Below are positions 52,067 through 60,866 of a stretch of 64,000 nucleotides of DNA, one piece after another. The notes under the pieces were generated by a model. It ran no database searches and had not been told where the DNA came from. It was given only the letters and a program-made list of their open reading frames with translations. The position numbers were made by a program, and so were the translations under genes. How positions within the stretch are numbered: the first letter of the stretch is position 1; the number at the start of each line of letters is the position of its first letter. The DNA comes from Streptomyces pacificus (GTDB taxonomy: Bacteria > Actinomycetota > Actinomycetes > Streptomycetales > Streptomycetaceae): contig NZ_BLLG01000015.1 of NCBI RefSeq assembly GCF_011766325.1, positions 62,001 through 126,000 of the forward strand. Reading direction: 5' to 3'.

Positions 52067-53700
52067 GCCGGCTCTCCTTCGTGTGCGGGTTCGGCGGTTG
52101 CGCTTCGCGGTTGTGGTGCGGTGGCGCCGAGCGCCGCCGGGTCAGGTCCCGGCTCGGTCAGCGGGAGACCGAGGTGCACGCGCTCGGTCACCCAGCGGGT
52201 GGGCCGGTAGCGGGGATCGCCCGTGCTGCGGTGGAGCCCCGCCTGGAGGGCGAGTATCCGTGCCGTACCGATTCGATCGCCCCAGGCCAGGGGGCCGGTC
52301 GGGTATCCCAGCCCCGCGGTGACGGCCGTGTCGACCGCTGCGGGGGTCGCGATGGCGCGCTCGGCGATGGAGGCCGCCACCGAGACGATGGACGCGAGCA
52401 GCCGCTGGGCCACCGAGCCGGCCGTGTCCCGGACGACCGAGACGGCGCGGCACCCGTCGGTCGAGACGGCGCGGCACCCGTCGGTGCCGCCGTCCTCGGT
52501 CGCCGGGGCGGCGGCACGGGCGAGAACGGCCCGCGCGTCGTGGACCGCGGCCGGATCGGTGGCCGGGGTGAAGGCGAGCACCCGGCGGCGGGTGGGCAGT
52601 GCCAGCGGGTCGACCCCGACGGTGCGGGATACGGGCAGCCCGGCGGACGCGATCTGCTCCGCCACGGTCGTGCCCCAGGTGGGCACCAGCACCACGGCCC
52701 GCCCGGAGGGGTCGGGACCGCTTTCCAGGGTGGCCCCGTCCGCACGGAGGGTGCGGCGCAGCGCGTCGGCGTCCGGTCCGTGCCCGGCCACCCGTACGGG
52801 GCGGCCGGGGTCCCCGGTGATCGGCGACTCCGGCGGGGTCGCCTGCGCGCCGGCGCTGTGGTCGTAGAAACCGCGGCCGGTCTTGCGGCCGTGCAGGCCC
52901 GCGGCCACGCGGTTGGGGGTGAGGTAGGAGGGCCGGAGCCGGTCCGAGTGCCTGAAGCCCCGCCACACGCTGTCGATGACGGTGTCGGTGACATCGAGTC
53001 CGGTGAGGTCCATCAGCTCGAACGGGCCCATGCGCAGCCCCAGGACATCGCGCGCGATGCGGTCGATGCCGGCCGGGTCGGAGACCGATTCCTCGAGCAG
53101 GGCCAGCGCCTCGGTGACGAGTCCGCGGCCCGCGTGGTTGACGAGGAAGCCGGGGGTGTCGGCGACCACGGCGGCCGAGTGGCCGGTGGCCTCGACGAGT
53201 TCGACGAGTACGGGCGGGATGTCCGGCCGGGTCAGGGCCCCGGGGACGACCTCGACGATCCTCATCAGCGGTACGGGGTTGAAGAAGTGCAGGCCGACCA
53301 GCCGGGAGGGGTCCGCCAGTCCCGCCGCGACACGGGTCACCGGGAGGGAGGAGGTGTTGGTCGCGAGGATCGTGCGTGCGGGGAGGACCTCCTCCAGCCG
53401 CCGGAACAGCTCCGTCTTGGCGGCCAGGTCCTCGCGTACCGCCTCGATGACGAGTTCCACCCCGTCGCCGGGTGCGAAGGCGTCGTCCAGCGGCAGCAGG
53501 CGCTCCGAGGCGGCCCTGGCCGCCTCCGGACCCAGCCGCCCCTTGGCCGCGGACCGGTCGAGCATCCCCCGTACGAAGCCGATCGCGTCGCCGACCGCCT
53601 CCTGCCGGGCGTCGCCGAGTTCCACGGTGTGACCGGCGGTCGCCGCCCACTGGGCGATCCCGCGTCCCATGACACCGGCGCCGACGATCCTGATACGCAC
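52063..53700 (-). CDS. 3-hydroxyacyl-CoA dehydrogenase (PaaH/FadB-like, two-domain)
   Basis: A 545-residue NAD-dependent dehydrogenase. The Rossmann motif VGAGVMGRGIAQWAA is at residues 6-20, NTSSLPV and GLHFFNPVPLM are typical, and two C-terminal 3HCDH domains follow (DTPGFLVNHAGRG, GPFELMDLTGLDV; later GYPTGPLAWGDRIG). A 24-base in-frame duplication gives TDGCRAVSTDGCRAVS near residue 410. GTG at 53700 has GAGGA six bases upstream. It oxidises 3-hydroxyacyl-CoA to 3-ketoacyl-CoA, the step before the thiolase encoded at 55229-56455. It is divergent from the LysR gene, which probably controls it. Confidence 0.88.
   Translation of the reverse strand: MRIRIVGAGVMGRGIAQWAATAGHTVELGDARQEAVGDAIGFVRGMLDRSAAKGRLGPEAARAASERLLPLDDAFAPGDGVELVIEAVREDLAAKTELFRRLEEVLPARTILATNTSSLPVTRVAAGLADPSRLVGLHFFNPVPLMRIVEVVPGALTRPDIPPVLVELVEATGHSAAVVADTPGFLVNHAGRGLVTEALALLEESVSDPAGIDRIARDVLGLRMGPFELMDLTGLDVTDTVIDSVWRGFRHSDRLRPSYLTPNRVAAGLHGRKTGRGFYDHSAGAQATPPESPITGDPGRPVRVAGHGPDADALRRTLRADGATLESGPDPSGRAVVLVPTWGTTVAEQIASAGLPVSRTVGVDPLALPTRRRVLAFTPATDPAAVHDARAVLARAAAPATEDGGTDGCRAVSTDGCRAVSVVRDTAGSVAQRLLASIVSVAASIAERAIATPAAVDTAVTAGLGYPTGPLAWGDRIGTARILALQAGLHRSTGDPRYRPTRWVTERVHLGLPLTEPGPDPAALGATAPQPRSATAEPAHEGEPA
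52441..52488. repeat. 24-bp tandem duplication inside the dehydrogenase gene
   Basis: Two copies of a 24-base unit beginning GACGGCGCGGCACCCGTCGG lie head to tail, differing only at their last bases. The duplication keeps the frame and lengthens a linker between domains, so it is probably neutral. Confidence 0.85.
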
Positions 53701-54202
53701 GTGGAGTCCTCGTTTCTGGTTCCTGGCCGTTCCCGCGGTCGCGGTCGGCGCGGCGGCGGGAACGGCCGGCGGAGCGTGCCCGCCGTCGGTCGCGACCGGC
53801 TGGTGCCGACTGGTGCCGTTCGGTTCCGCCCGGGGCCCCTGGCCTCGTCCGGCCTCGTCCGGCCTTGTCCGGCCCCGTCCGGCCTTGTCCTGTGCTGTCC
53901 TCTGTTGTCCTGTGTTGTGCGGTGCCACCGCCTGGTGGTGGCCGATGGGCACCGCCCCGCCTGGTGGCGACCGGTGCCGTCCCGTGCCGACGAGCGCAGG
54001 CCGGCACGGTCCCGCCTTCCGGTTCCGCCTTCCGGTTCCGCCTTCCGGTCCGGTACCCGGTCCCGGGAGGAGGTGGCTCACACCGTGCCAACAGGCATTG
54101 ATCACTGTCCAATACCGAATTAGGCTCACATTGATACTCCACGTGGATCAGTCGCCGTCGTCGGGTTCGGCCGGGGCTGCCGGAACAGGACTGGGGGTCG
54201 GC
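53701..54202. promoter_or_regulatory. Divergent promoter region between hydroxyacyl-CoA dehydrogenase and LysR gene
   Basis: About 500 bases. Positions 53840-53935 are a degenerate tandem array of GTCCGGCCT-like units, and 54010-54060 repeat CTTCCGGTTCCGC. The AT-rich part at 54090-54140 holds two ATTGAT copies and the 9-mer GTCCAATAC (54107-54115), which recurs inverted upstream of the thiolase. That part is the best candidate for the LysR operator. Confidence 0.55.
54107..54115 (+). promoter_or_regulatory. Candidate LysR-site half (GTCCAATAC)
   Basis: GTCCAATAC lies about 90 bases upstream of the LysR start. Its exact reverse complement occurs at 55161-55169 before the thiolase, and a shorter TATTGGA core at 57144-57150 before the transporter operon. 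LysR regulators typically control divergent and nearby genes. Confidence 0.4.
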
Positions 54203-55099
54203 ATGGAGTTGCGCCATCTGACGGCGTTCCTCGCGGTCGCCGAGGAACTGCACTTCGGCCGCGCCGCCAGACGGCTGCAGATGGCGCAGCCGCCACTCAG
54301 CCAGCAGATCCGCCAGCTCGAGAAGGAACTGGGGGTGCAGCTCTTCGAGCGCAACACCCGCTCGGTACGGCTCACCAGTGCCGGCCAGGCCTTCCTGCGC
54401 CCGGTACGGACGGTGCTGGAGGACGTCGGCATCGCGGTCCGGGTGGCCAGGGCGGCCGGCCGCGGGGAGTACGGGCGGGTCACCGTCGGCTTCGCCGGGG
54501 CCTCGAGCCATGAGGCGCTGCCCCGGCTGACCAGGGCCGTCCGGGCGGCCCACCCGGGCATCGAGCTGGTCCTGGAGGGCCAGACGTACGCCAACGCGGC
54601 CCTCACCCGGGTCGTGGAGGGAAAGCTGGACGTCGGCTTCGTGCGGCTGCCGGTGACGCACCCGGGGCTGGAGAGCAGGGTGATCTACGAGGAGGAACTC
54701 CTCTGCGCCCTTCCGTCGGACCACCGGCTGACGCAGCGCACGCGCATCCCGGTGGAGGCACTGGCCGAGGAGCCGTTCGTGGGGTTCCCCGCCAATGCGG
54801 GCTCCTCCTTGCGCGACCTTGTGGCGGCCACCTGCGAGAAAGCCGGGTTCACCCCCAGGGTGACGCAGGAGGCACCCGATTCCCATACGATCCTGGCCTT
54901 GGTCGCCGCCGGGGTGGGAGTGACGCTGACGCTGACCTCCTGCCGGCACATCCAGCAGACCGGTCTGGTCTACCGGCCGCTGGCGGGCGAGCCGATCAGG
55001 CTCCGGGCCGCCCTCGCCTGGCGGAGGGACAACCCCTCCGCCGCGCTGCGCGCCGTACTGGACGTGGCCGAAGCGGCGCTGCCGACGCCGGTGCTGTGA
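54203..55099 (+). CDS. LysR-family transcriptional regulator (CatM/BenM-like)
   Basis: A 298-residue LysR regulator. The N-terminal helix-turn-helix reads MELRHLTAFLAVAEELHFG, AARRLQMAQPPLSQQIRQLE and LFERNTRSVRLTSAG, closest in pattern to the CatM/BenM group that senses aromatic or dicarboxylic acid intermediates. The effector domain begins near residue 90. The ATG at 54203 follows GGGGG. It is divergent from the dehydrogenase and 130 bases upstream of the thiolase, so it is the likely local regulator of the 52-64 kb catabolic genes, with a CoA-linked acid as possible inducer. Confidence 0.93.
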   Translation: MELRHLTAFLAVAEELHFGRAARRLQMAQPPLSQQIRQLEKELGVQLFERNTRSVRLTSAGQAFLRPVRTVLEDVGIAVRVARAAGRGEYGRVTVGFAGASSHEALPRLTRAVRAAHPGIELVLEGQTYANAALTRVVEGKLDVGFVRLPVTHPGLESRVIYEEELLCALPSDHRLTQRTRIPVEALAEEPFVGFPANAGSSLRDLVAATCEKAGFTPRVTQEAPDSHTILALVAAGVGVTLTLTSCRHIQQTGLVYRPLAGEPIRLRAALAWRRDNPSAALRAVLDVAEAALPTPVL

Positions 55100-55160
55100 G
55101 GGATCCCGACGGGTCCGGAAGAAGCTGAGACGCAGTCGGTCTCAATGCCGTAGCAATTGA

Positions 55161-55169
55161 GTATTGGAC
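55161..55169 (-). promoter_or_regulatory. Candidate LysR-site half (GTATTGGAC)
   Basis: This is the reverse complement of the 9-mer at 54107-54115, placed about 60 bases before the thiolase start in an AT-rich patch (CAATTGAGTATTGG). Position suits regulation of the thiolase by the adjacent LysR protein. Confidence 0.4.
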
Positions 55170-55228
55170 CTTCTCGACGGGCGGTGCGAGGGTCGGCGGG
55201 ACATCAACCCGAGGCGAAAGGACGAGGG

Positions 55229-56455
55229 ATGTCCGCCGCTCCCGCACCCATCGTCATCTGCGAACCCCTGCGCACACCGATCGGCCGGTTCGGAGGGGCG
55301 CTGTCGTCGCAGCGGCCCGCCGCGCTGGCCGCGCATGTGATCTCGGAGGTCGTGGCCCGCAGCGGAGTCGACCCCGGGCGGATCGACGAGGTGATCCTCG
55401 GCCACGCCTACCCGACCTCCGACGCGCCCGCGATCGGGCGGGTCGCCGCCCTCGACGCCGGTCTGCCGGAGTCCGTCACGGGCACCCAGGTCGATCGCCG
55501 CTGCGGCTCCGGACTCCAGGCCGTGCTGGACGCGGCCATGCAGATCCGCTGCGGCTTCAGCGAGGTCGTCGTCGCCGGGGGAGTCGAGGTCATGAGCGTG
55601 GCCCCGTTCTACACCCACGAGGGGCGCCGGGGCATCGCCTCGCCGGGACTGATGCTGCACGACGCCCTGGCCCGCGGGCGGGTCACCGCGGGCGGTGTCC
55701 ACCACCCGGTGCCCGGCGGCATGGTGGAGACCGCCGAGAACCTGCGGCGCGAGTTCTCCATCAGCCGGGCGGACCAGGACGCCCTCGCCCTCAGGTCCCA
55801 GCAGCGTGCCGCACGTGCCGCGGCGGCCGGGCTGTTCGACGACGAGATCGTTCCCGTCACCGTGACCGGCCGCAAGGGAGGGAGCGTCGTCGCCGGCGAC
55901 GAGCATCCGCGTCCGGGCACCACGGCGGAGCAACTGGCGGCGCTGCGACCCGTCATGCTGGGCTCCGACCCGGAGGCGACGGTCACCGCCGGGAACGCCA
56001 GCGGCCAGAACGACGGGGCCGCCGCCTGCCTGGTGACCGACCTGGCCACGGCCGAGCGACTCGGGTTGACCCCCGTACTCCGGCTGGTGTCCTTCGCCCG
56101 GGCGGGCGTCGCCCCCGCGAGGATGGGCCTCGGCCCCGTACCGGCCACCCGCACCGCGCTGGATCGGGCCGGCCTGACGCTGTCCGACATGGATCTCATC
56201 GAACTCAACGAGGCCTTCGCCGCACAGGTCCTGGCCTGCACACGGTCGCTCGACCTGAGCGAGGCCGACCACGAGCGGATCAACGTCAACGGCTCCGGGA
56301 TCTCGCTCGGGCATCCGCTGGGCGCGACGGGTGCCCGCATCCTCGCCCATCTGGCACGGGAGATGCACCGGCGGGGGGCCCGCTACGGGCTGGAGGCGAT
56401 GTGCATCGGCGGTGGCCAGGGACTGGCCGCGGTGTTCGAGCGCACGGCTCCCTGA
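55229..56455 (+). CDS. Thiolase (acetyl-CoA C-acyltransferase)
   Basis: A 408-residue thiolase II. The nucleophile is Cys92 in DRRCGSGLQA; the active-site His is in SGISLGHPLGATG and the second Cys in CIGGGQG, all intact; ELNEAFAAQ is also present. The ATG at 55229 follows GAAAGGACGAGGG. It cleaves 3-ketoacyl-CoA with CoA, completing the sequence dehydrogenase (63119), hydroxyacyl-CoA dehydrogenase (52063), thiolase. An enoyl-CoA hydratase is not in the window. PcaF-like beta-ketoadipyl-CoA thiolases belong to the same family, so the substrate could be a dicarboxylic acyl-CoA. Confidence 0.92.
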   Translation: MSAAPAPIVICEPLRTPIGRFGGALSSQRPAALAAHVISEVVARSGVDPGRIDEVILGHAYPTSDAPAIGRVAALDAGLPESVTGTQVDRRCGSGLQAVLDAAMQIRCGFSEVVVAGGVEVMSVAPFYTHEGRRGIASPGLMLHDALARGRVTAGGVHHPVPGGMVETAENLRREFSISRADQDALALRSQQRAARAAAAGLFDDEIVPVTVTGRKGGSVVAGDEHPRPGTTAEQLAALRPVMLGSDPEATVTAGNASGQNDGAAACLVTDLATAERLGLTPVLRLVSFARAGVAPARMGLGPVPATRTALDRAGLTLSDMDLIELNEAFAAQVLACTRSLDLSEADHERINVNGSGISLGHPLGATGARILAHLAREMHRRGARYGLEAMCIGGGQGLAAVFERTAP

Positions 56456-57181
56456 CACCGGACCGCCGCCCGGACCGCCGCCGGACCGCCGCCGGGCCTG
56501 GTGCCGGGCCTGGTGCCGGGCGGGCACCCGGGCCTTGGTCCGGTCCCCGGGCCCGGGGACCGGGCCCTGGATCTGGTGCCGGCGCGGGCCCTGGGTCTGA
56601 TGCCGGGCCCACGGGGCCCGCCGCGGCCGTCTGTCCCGGCCGCCCGCTTCCGCAGGCTGCCCCTGCGCATGCCGGGAGGTCCCGGGCCGCCGGGACTTGC
56701 CGCGCCCGCGCCTCCACACACCTCCCACGTCTTCCGCGCCGCGCGCGCCCTCCACGCCTCCTGGCTCTCTCCCGTCCCTCCCGTCCCTCCCGTCCCTCCT
56801 GTCTGCCGCGCTCCCCGCGTTGCCGGGTGCGCCGGGTGCCCTCCGTGGCGTCGGCGTTCCGGGCGCCGGTCGTGTGCGCGGCGCTTCGGCGGTCCGAGGG
56901 CGGCGCTGCACCGTGGGGGCTCGGTCCCCGCCACAGGCCGGCGCCGGGCGCGCACTGCATGCTCTCGTCGCCGGCCCCGCTCTGGCGTCCCGGTCGACGA
57001 CCTTGCCTTGCCGTGGACCTGCCAGAGGGTGCGTCCCGTGACCGAACCGTGCTGAAGACGGCCGTCCGGAAGCATGCTGCATGTCTTGTAATCCACCCCA
57101 CACCCTTCTACTGTGCGTCCGCATGGTGATTGTGACTTTCAAATATTGGAAGTATTCGATCCTCAGAGACGAGGAGGTGCC
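56456..57181. other. Low-complexity intergenic region before the ABC transporter operon
   Basis: About 725 bases with no supported gene. 56460-56620 is built from GCCGGGCCTGGTGCC-like units and 56770-56805 from repeated CCCGTCCCTC. The last 70 bases (57110-57181) are AT-rich and contain TATTGGA at 57144-57150, then GAGGAGG before the transporter start, so this is the promoter. Confidence 0.6.
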
Positions 57182-58855
57182 ATGAAGGAATCTCTCGGAC
57201 GCCGCACTCTGCTCCACGGCTTCGGACTGGGAGCCGCAGGACTGATACTCAGCGCGTGCACGGACGCGAAGCGGCCGGAGCGGGCCGCCACCGTGACCAG
57301 GATGTCCACCCCGGGCCGTACTGCCCCGGGGCCCCGCACCCCCGGACCCGTCGCCACCGGCGGACGGGTCGTCACCGGCTGGAGTGAGGAGGCCCAGTCG
57401 TACGACCCGGCCATCGGCTATGACCTGCACGCCTGGGAAGTGTCGACCAGTGTGCTCTTCACCCCGCTGTTCCAGTTCGACGGACAGTCGGGAGGCCCGG
57501 CACCCAGCGCGGCGGCCCGTCTGCCGCAGGTCTCCGAGGACGGCCGCGTCTACACGATCCACCTCCGTCCCGGCGTGCGGTTCCACAACGGCCGCGCCGT
57601 CACGGCCGACGACTACATCGCCACCTGGACCCGGGTGCTGGATCCCGAGCTGGCCTCGTGGGCGGCCAGCTACCTCTTCTCCGTCGAGGGCGCCATCGAG
57701 GTCAACGAGGGCAAGCGCAAGTCGGTTTCCGGCCTTCGGCGCATCGACGACCACACGCTGGAGGTGCGGCTGCTGGCCCCGGACATCACCTTCTCCGGTG
57801 TGCTGTGCCAGCCCTTCACCGCCGCGCTGCCGATGGAGGACATACGCAGGCTGGGCAAGGACTTCGGCCGCCGGCCGGTCGGCACCGGCCCCTTCATGAT
57901 CACTTCATATGACCGCGGGCGCCAGCGCGCGGTGTTCCAGCGCAACCCCCACTACCTCTGGCGGGGCACCCCGTTCATCGAGCGGCTGGAGTACCGGTGG
58001 GGCATCGCGCAGGCGATGCAGCTGCGCCAGCTGATGAGCGGAGAGCTCGACGTGCTGGGCGAGGGCGCCCCCGTGGCGCTCGGTCCGCAGATCAACTCCC
58101 AACCGGACCTCCGCGAACGGTACGTGGTGCCCATCCCGCTGCAGGGCACGTCCTGGATCGGCCTCGACACCGGGCACCGGCACCTGCGCGACCGCCGCGT
58201 ACGGCAGGCCCTGAACCACGCCACCGACACCGAGTTGCTGGGCAGGCTCACCTACGGCAGCCAGGAGGCCTCGCCGCTGCCCTTCCCCAAGCACCTGCCG
58301 GACTTCCCGCGCACCGCCCGCCCCTACCGCCGGGACATCGCAAGGGCGAGGAACCTGCTCGCCGAGGCCGGTGCCACCGACCTGCGGCTGCGGTTCGCGC
58401 ACGACGGCTCCGCACCCTGGGAGCGGCTCAGCCAGGTGGTGCAGCAGCAGTGGCGGGAGGCCGGGGTGGAAGTGACCATCGACCCGATGTCCAAGTCCGC
58501 CCTGGACCAGGCCATGGCGAGCGGACAGTGCGACGTCTTCCCCCGGCACTGGTACATGATCAACCCCAACGCCCTCGACCTCGCGGGCAACTGCTTCGCC
58601 TCGGACGGCTCGAGCAACTACGGCGGCTACGCCAACGAGGCCGTGGACGCCCTGCTGGCCCAGGCGCGCCGCAGCCGGACGCCGGCCGACTGCAACAGGC
58701 TCCTCGCCAGGGCGGAACAGCTGCTCTCCGAAGACCCCCCGGGTGTCTTCTTCTCCTCCCTCAACTTCCTCGCCGCCCGCAATCCGCGCGTCCGCAACTA
58801 CCACATGCGGGGCGAGACGGGGTCCTACTACGACCGCCTGTGGGTGAGCCCATGA
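57182..58855 (+). CDS. ABC transporter substrate-binding lipoprotein (peptide/nickel type, SBP family 5)
   Basis: A 557-residue extracytoplasmic binding protein. The signal region GRRTLLHGFGLGAAGLILSAC has a lipobox (LSAC) and an RR pair, so lipidation, possibly by Tat export, is expected. Family 5 features are VSTSVLFTPLFQFDG, VYTIHLRPGVRFHNGRAVTA (family signature) and VGTGPFMI. ATG at 57182 follows GAGGAGG. It begins a five-gene importer operon with two permeases and two ATPases; each gene overlaps the next. The ligand class (peptide, nickel complex, or small organic acid conjugate) cannot be read, but context favours a carbon source oxidised by the local acyl-CoA enzymes. Confidence 0.92.
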   Translation: MKESLGRRTLLHGFGLGAAGLILSACTDAKRPERAATVTRMSTPGRTAPGPRTPGPVATGGRVVTGWSEEAQSYDPAIGYDLHAWEVSTSVLFTPLFQFDGQSGGPAPSAAARLPQVSEDGRVYTIHLRPGVRFHNGRAVTADDYIATWTRVLDPELASWAASYLFSVEGAIEVNEGKRKSVSGLRRIDDHTLEVRLLAPDITFSGVLCQPFTAALPMEDIRRLGKDFGRRPVGTGPFMITSYDRGRQRAVFQRNPHYLWRGTPFIERLEYRWGIAQAMQLRQLMSGELDVLGEGAPVALGPQINSQPDLRERYVVPIPLQGTSWIGLDTGHRHLRDRRVRQALNHATDTELLGRLTYGSQEASPLPFPKHLPDFPRTARPYRRDIARARNLLAEAGATDLRLRFAHDGSAPWERLSQVVQQQWREAGVEVTIDPMSKSALDQAMASGQCDVFPRHWYMINPNALDLAGNCFASDGSSNYGGYANEAVDALLAQARRSRTPADCNRLLARAEQLLSEDPPGVFFSSLNFLAARNPRVRNYHMRGETGSYYDRLWVSP

Positions 58856-59760
58856 CCGTTTCCCTCCTGCCGCGGCGGCCCGCGCCCGCCGCCACCGCGC
58901 ACGGCCTCTCCGCCAGGCGCCTGAGGCGGGCCCGCGCGGTCGTCGCCGCCGGCCTGGCAGTCCTCGCGGCCCTCGTGGTCCTCGCCCTGGCGGCGCCGCT
59001 GTTCGGCGATCCGCTGCACATCGACCGGGACGGCATCAGCGCACTCGGCCTGCCGCGCGGCGCGGGCGAGCACGGCTACCTGCTGGGAACCGACGTCCTG
59101 GGACGGGACCTGCTGGCCCGGACGGCCTACGGGCTGCGCACCACCCTCGAGTTCACCGTGCTGGCCAACGTCTGCTCCGTCGGGCTCGGCACCCTCGTCG
59201 GCCTGACGGCGGGCTTCTACCGCGGAGTGACCGAGCAGGTCCTGATGCGGACCGTCGACGTCTTCCTGTCCGTTCCCACCGTCATCTCCGGGCTCGCCCT
59301 GGCCAGCGTGGTCGGCCGCAGTGTCGGCGGCATCGTCGTCGTGGTCGCCGCCCTCTACTGGGCCTGGACGGCCCGTCTGGTGCACGGCGAGACCCTGCGG
59401 CTGCGCGGACGGCCGTTCGTCGAGGCGGCGCTGGTGCACGGCGTACGGCCGCGCACGGTCATGGTCCGCCACATCCTCCCCAACATCCGCACCCTGCTGC
59501 TCAACATCGCCGCCCTGAACGGCGCAGCCGTCGTGGTCATCGGCTCCGGCCTCTCCTACCTGGGGGCAGGCGTCGTACCACCCCACCCCGAGCTCGGAAG
59601 CCTGCTCAACGAAGGCGCCCAGGCACTGGAGTTCGCCCCGCGCCTCCTTCTCGTCCCGCTCACCCTGGTCGTGGCCCTGGTGCTGTCCTTCGTCCTCGTC
59701 AGCGAGGGCGTGAGCCGCATGGTCCCGGAATCGGAGAGGCGCTCATGGCTGAACATCTGA
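58852..59760 (+). CDS. ABC transporter permease (DppC-like)
   Basis: A 302-residue permease of the peptide/nickel family. The N-terminal helix VVAAGLAVLAALVVLALAAP is followed by YLLGTDVLGRDLLARTAYG, the OppC/DppC signature, and the coupling-loop EAA motif is seen around EAALVHGVRPRTVMVRHILP. Start overlaps the binding-protein stop by ATGA. It pairs with the permease encoded next; in most such operons the DppB-type gene precedes, so the order here is reversed. Confidence 0.92.
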   Translation: MTVSLLPRRPAPAATAHGLSARRLRRARAVVAAGLAVLAALVVLALAAPLFGDPLHIDRDGISALGLPRGAGEHGYLLGTDVLGRDLLARTAYGLRTTLEFTVLANVCSVGLGTLVGLTAGFYRGVTEQVLMRTVDVFLSVPTVISGLALASVVGRSVGGIVVVVAALYWAWTARLVHGETLRLRGRPFVEAALVHGVRPRTVMVRHILPNIRTLLLNIAALNGAAVVVIGSGLSYLGAGVVPPHPELGSLLNEGAQALEFAPRLLLVPLTLVVALVLSFVLVSEGVSRMVPESERRSWLNI

Positions 59761-60866
59761 ACACCGGACACCCCGAGTCCGCGCCGCCGCCGGGGGAGGC
59801 CTCCGAGGGCACACCCCCCGAGGCCGTCCCCACCACCGCCGTCTCCCCGCAAACCCCGTCGGCCGAGTCCGTGCTCCCGAGGTCCGCGCCACCGAAGGGC
59901 GTGTCCCCCAAGGGCGGCCGCTCCCGCGCGGTCTGGTGGGGGACGGCGCGCCGGGTGGGGCTGCGGCTGCTGCTCGGAGCGGCGACCATCGCGGTCGTCG
60001 TCACCGCCACCTTCGCCCTGCTGTACGTCGTGCCCGGCGACCCCGCCCGCGGTATCGCCGGCCCCCGCGCCACGCCCGAGCTGCTGGAGCGTATCCGGGA
60101 GCAGCTGCATCTGACCGCCCCCCTGTGGGAGCAGTACGGGGCGTACGCCAAGGGGGTGTTCACCGGCGACCTCGGCGATTCCTACCAGCGGGGCACACCC
60201 GTGGCCGCGCTCATCGGCGACCGGCTCCCCCCGACCCTGCTGCTGTGCGCCGCCGCGCTGTTCGTGGAGATCCTGCTCGGCGCCGCCCTCGGTACCTGGG
60301 AGGCGCTGCGCGGACGGCGCCTGATGCCCGTGCTGATGACCAACATCGCGCTGCTGGCGATCCCCGCCTTCGCCCTGGGCTATCTGTTCCTGCTGGCCTT
60401 CGGGTACGGGCTCGGCATCGCCCCGGTGAGCAACGGGGCGGACACCGCGCACATGGTGCTTCCGGCGATCGTGCTCGGTCTGACGGGAGTGCCGTACTAC
60501 GCCAGCGTGGTGCGCGACGGGATGGCCGCGACACTGGCCTCGCCCCATGTGCGCACCGCGGTCGCCAAGGGGCTGTCGCGGCCCGCCGTACTGCGCCGGC
60601 ACGTGCTGCGCTGCACGCTGTCGCCGGTGCTCACCATGGCCGGCATGGACGTCGCGATCTTCGTGTCCAACGTCGTCTTCGTGGAGACCATCTTCGGCTG
60701 GCCCGGCATCGGCAGTCTCCAGGTCACGGCGTTCGCCGACCAGGACCGCCCGGTGCTGATGGGCACGGTGGTCGTCGCGGCGGTCCTCGTCGTCCTCGGC
60801 AACCTGCTCGCCGACACGCTGCGCTCGGTCGTCGACCCCCGATCCCGTCAGGAGCTGACGACATGA
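59745..60866 (+). CDS. ABC transporter permease (DppB-like)
   Basis: A 373-residue permease. The first 65 residues are a Pro/Ser/Ala-rich hydrophilic extension not usual in DppB. Then LYVVPGDPARGIAGPRAT, LHLTAPLWEQYGAYAKGVFT and GDLGDSYQRGTPV mark the OppB/DppB family, with the EAA-loop around TAVAKGLSRPAVLRRHVLR. Start overlaps the DppC-like gene by 16 bases; the stop overlaps the first ATPase by ATGA. Confidence 0.92.
   Translation: MAEHLNTGHPESAPPPGEASEGTPPEAVPTTAVSPQTPSAESVLPRSAPPKGVSPKGGRSRAVWWGTARRVGLRLLLGAATIAVVVTATFALLYVVPGDPARGIAGPRATPELLERIREQLHLTAPLWEQYGAYAKGVFTGDLGDSYQRGTPVAALIGDRLPPTLLLCAAALFVEILLGAALGTWEALRGRRLMPVLMTNIALLAIPAFALGYLFLLAFGYGLGIAPVSNGADTAHMVLPAIVLGLTGVPYYASVVRDGMAATLASPHVRTAVAKGLSRPAVLRRHVLRCTLSPVLTMAGMDVAIFVSNVVFVETIFGWPGIGSLQVTAFADQDRPVLMGTVVVAAVLVVLGNLLADTLRSVVDPRSRQELTT

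Noticed and set aside
56401..57129. Open frames in the 56.5-57.1 kb gap
   Set aside because: All are Pro/Gly/Arg low-complexity readings of repetitive DNA; several frames on both strands are equally open.
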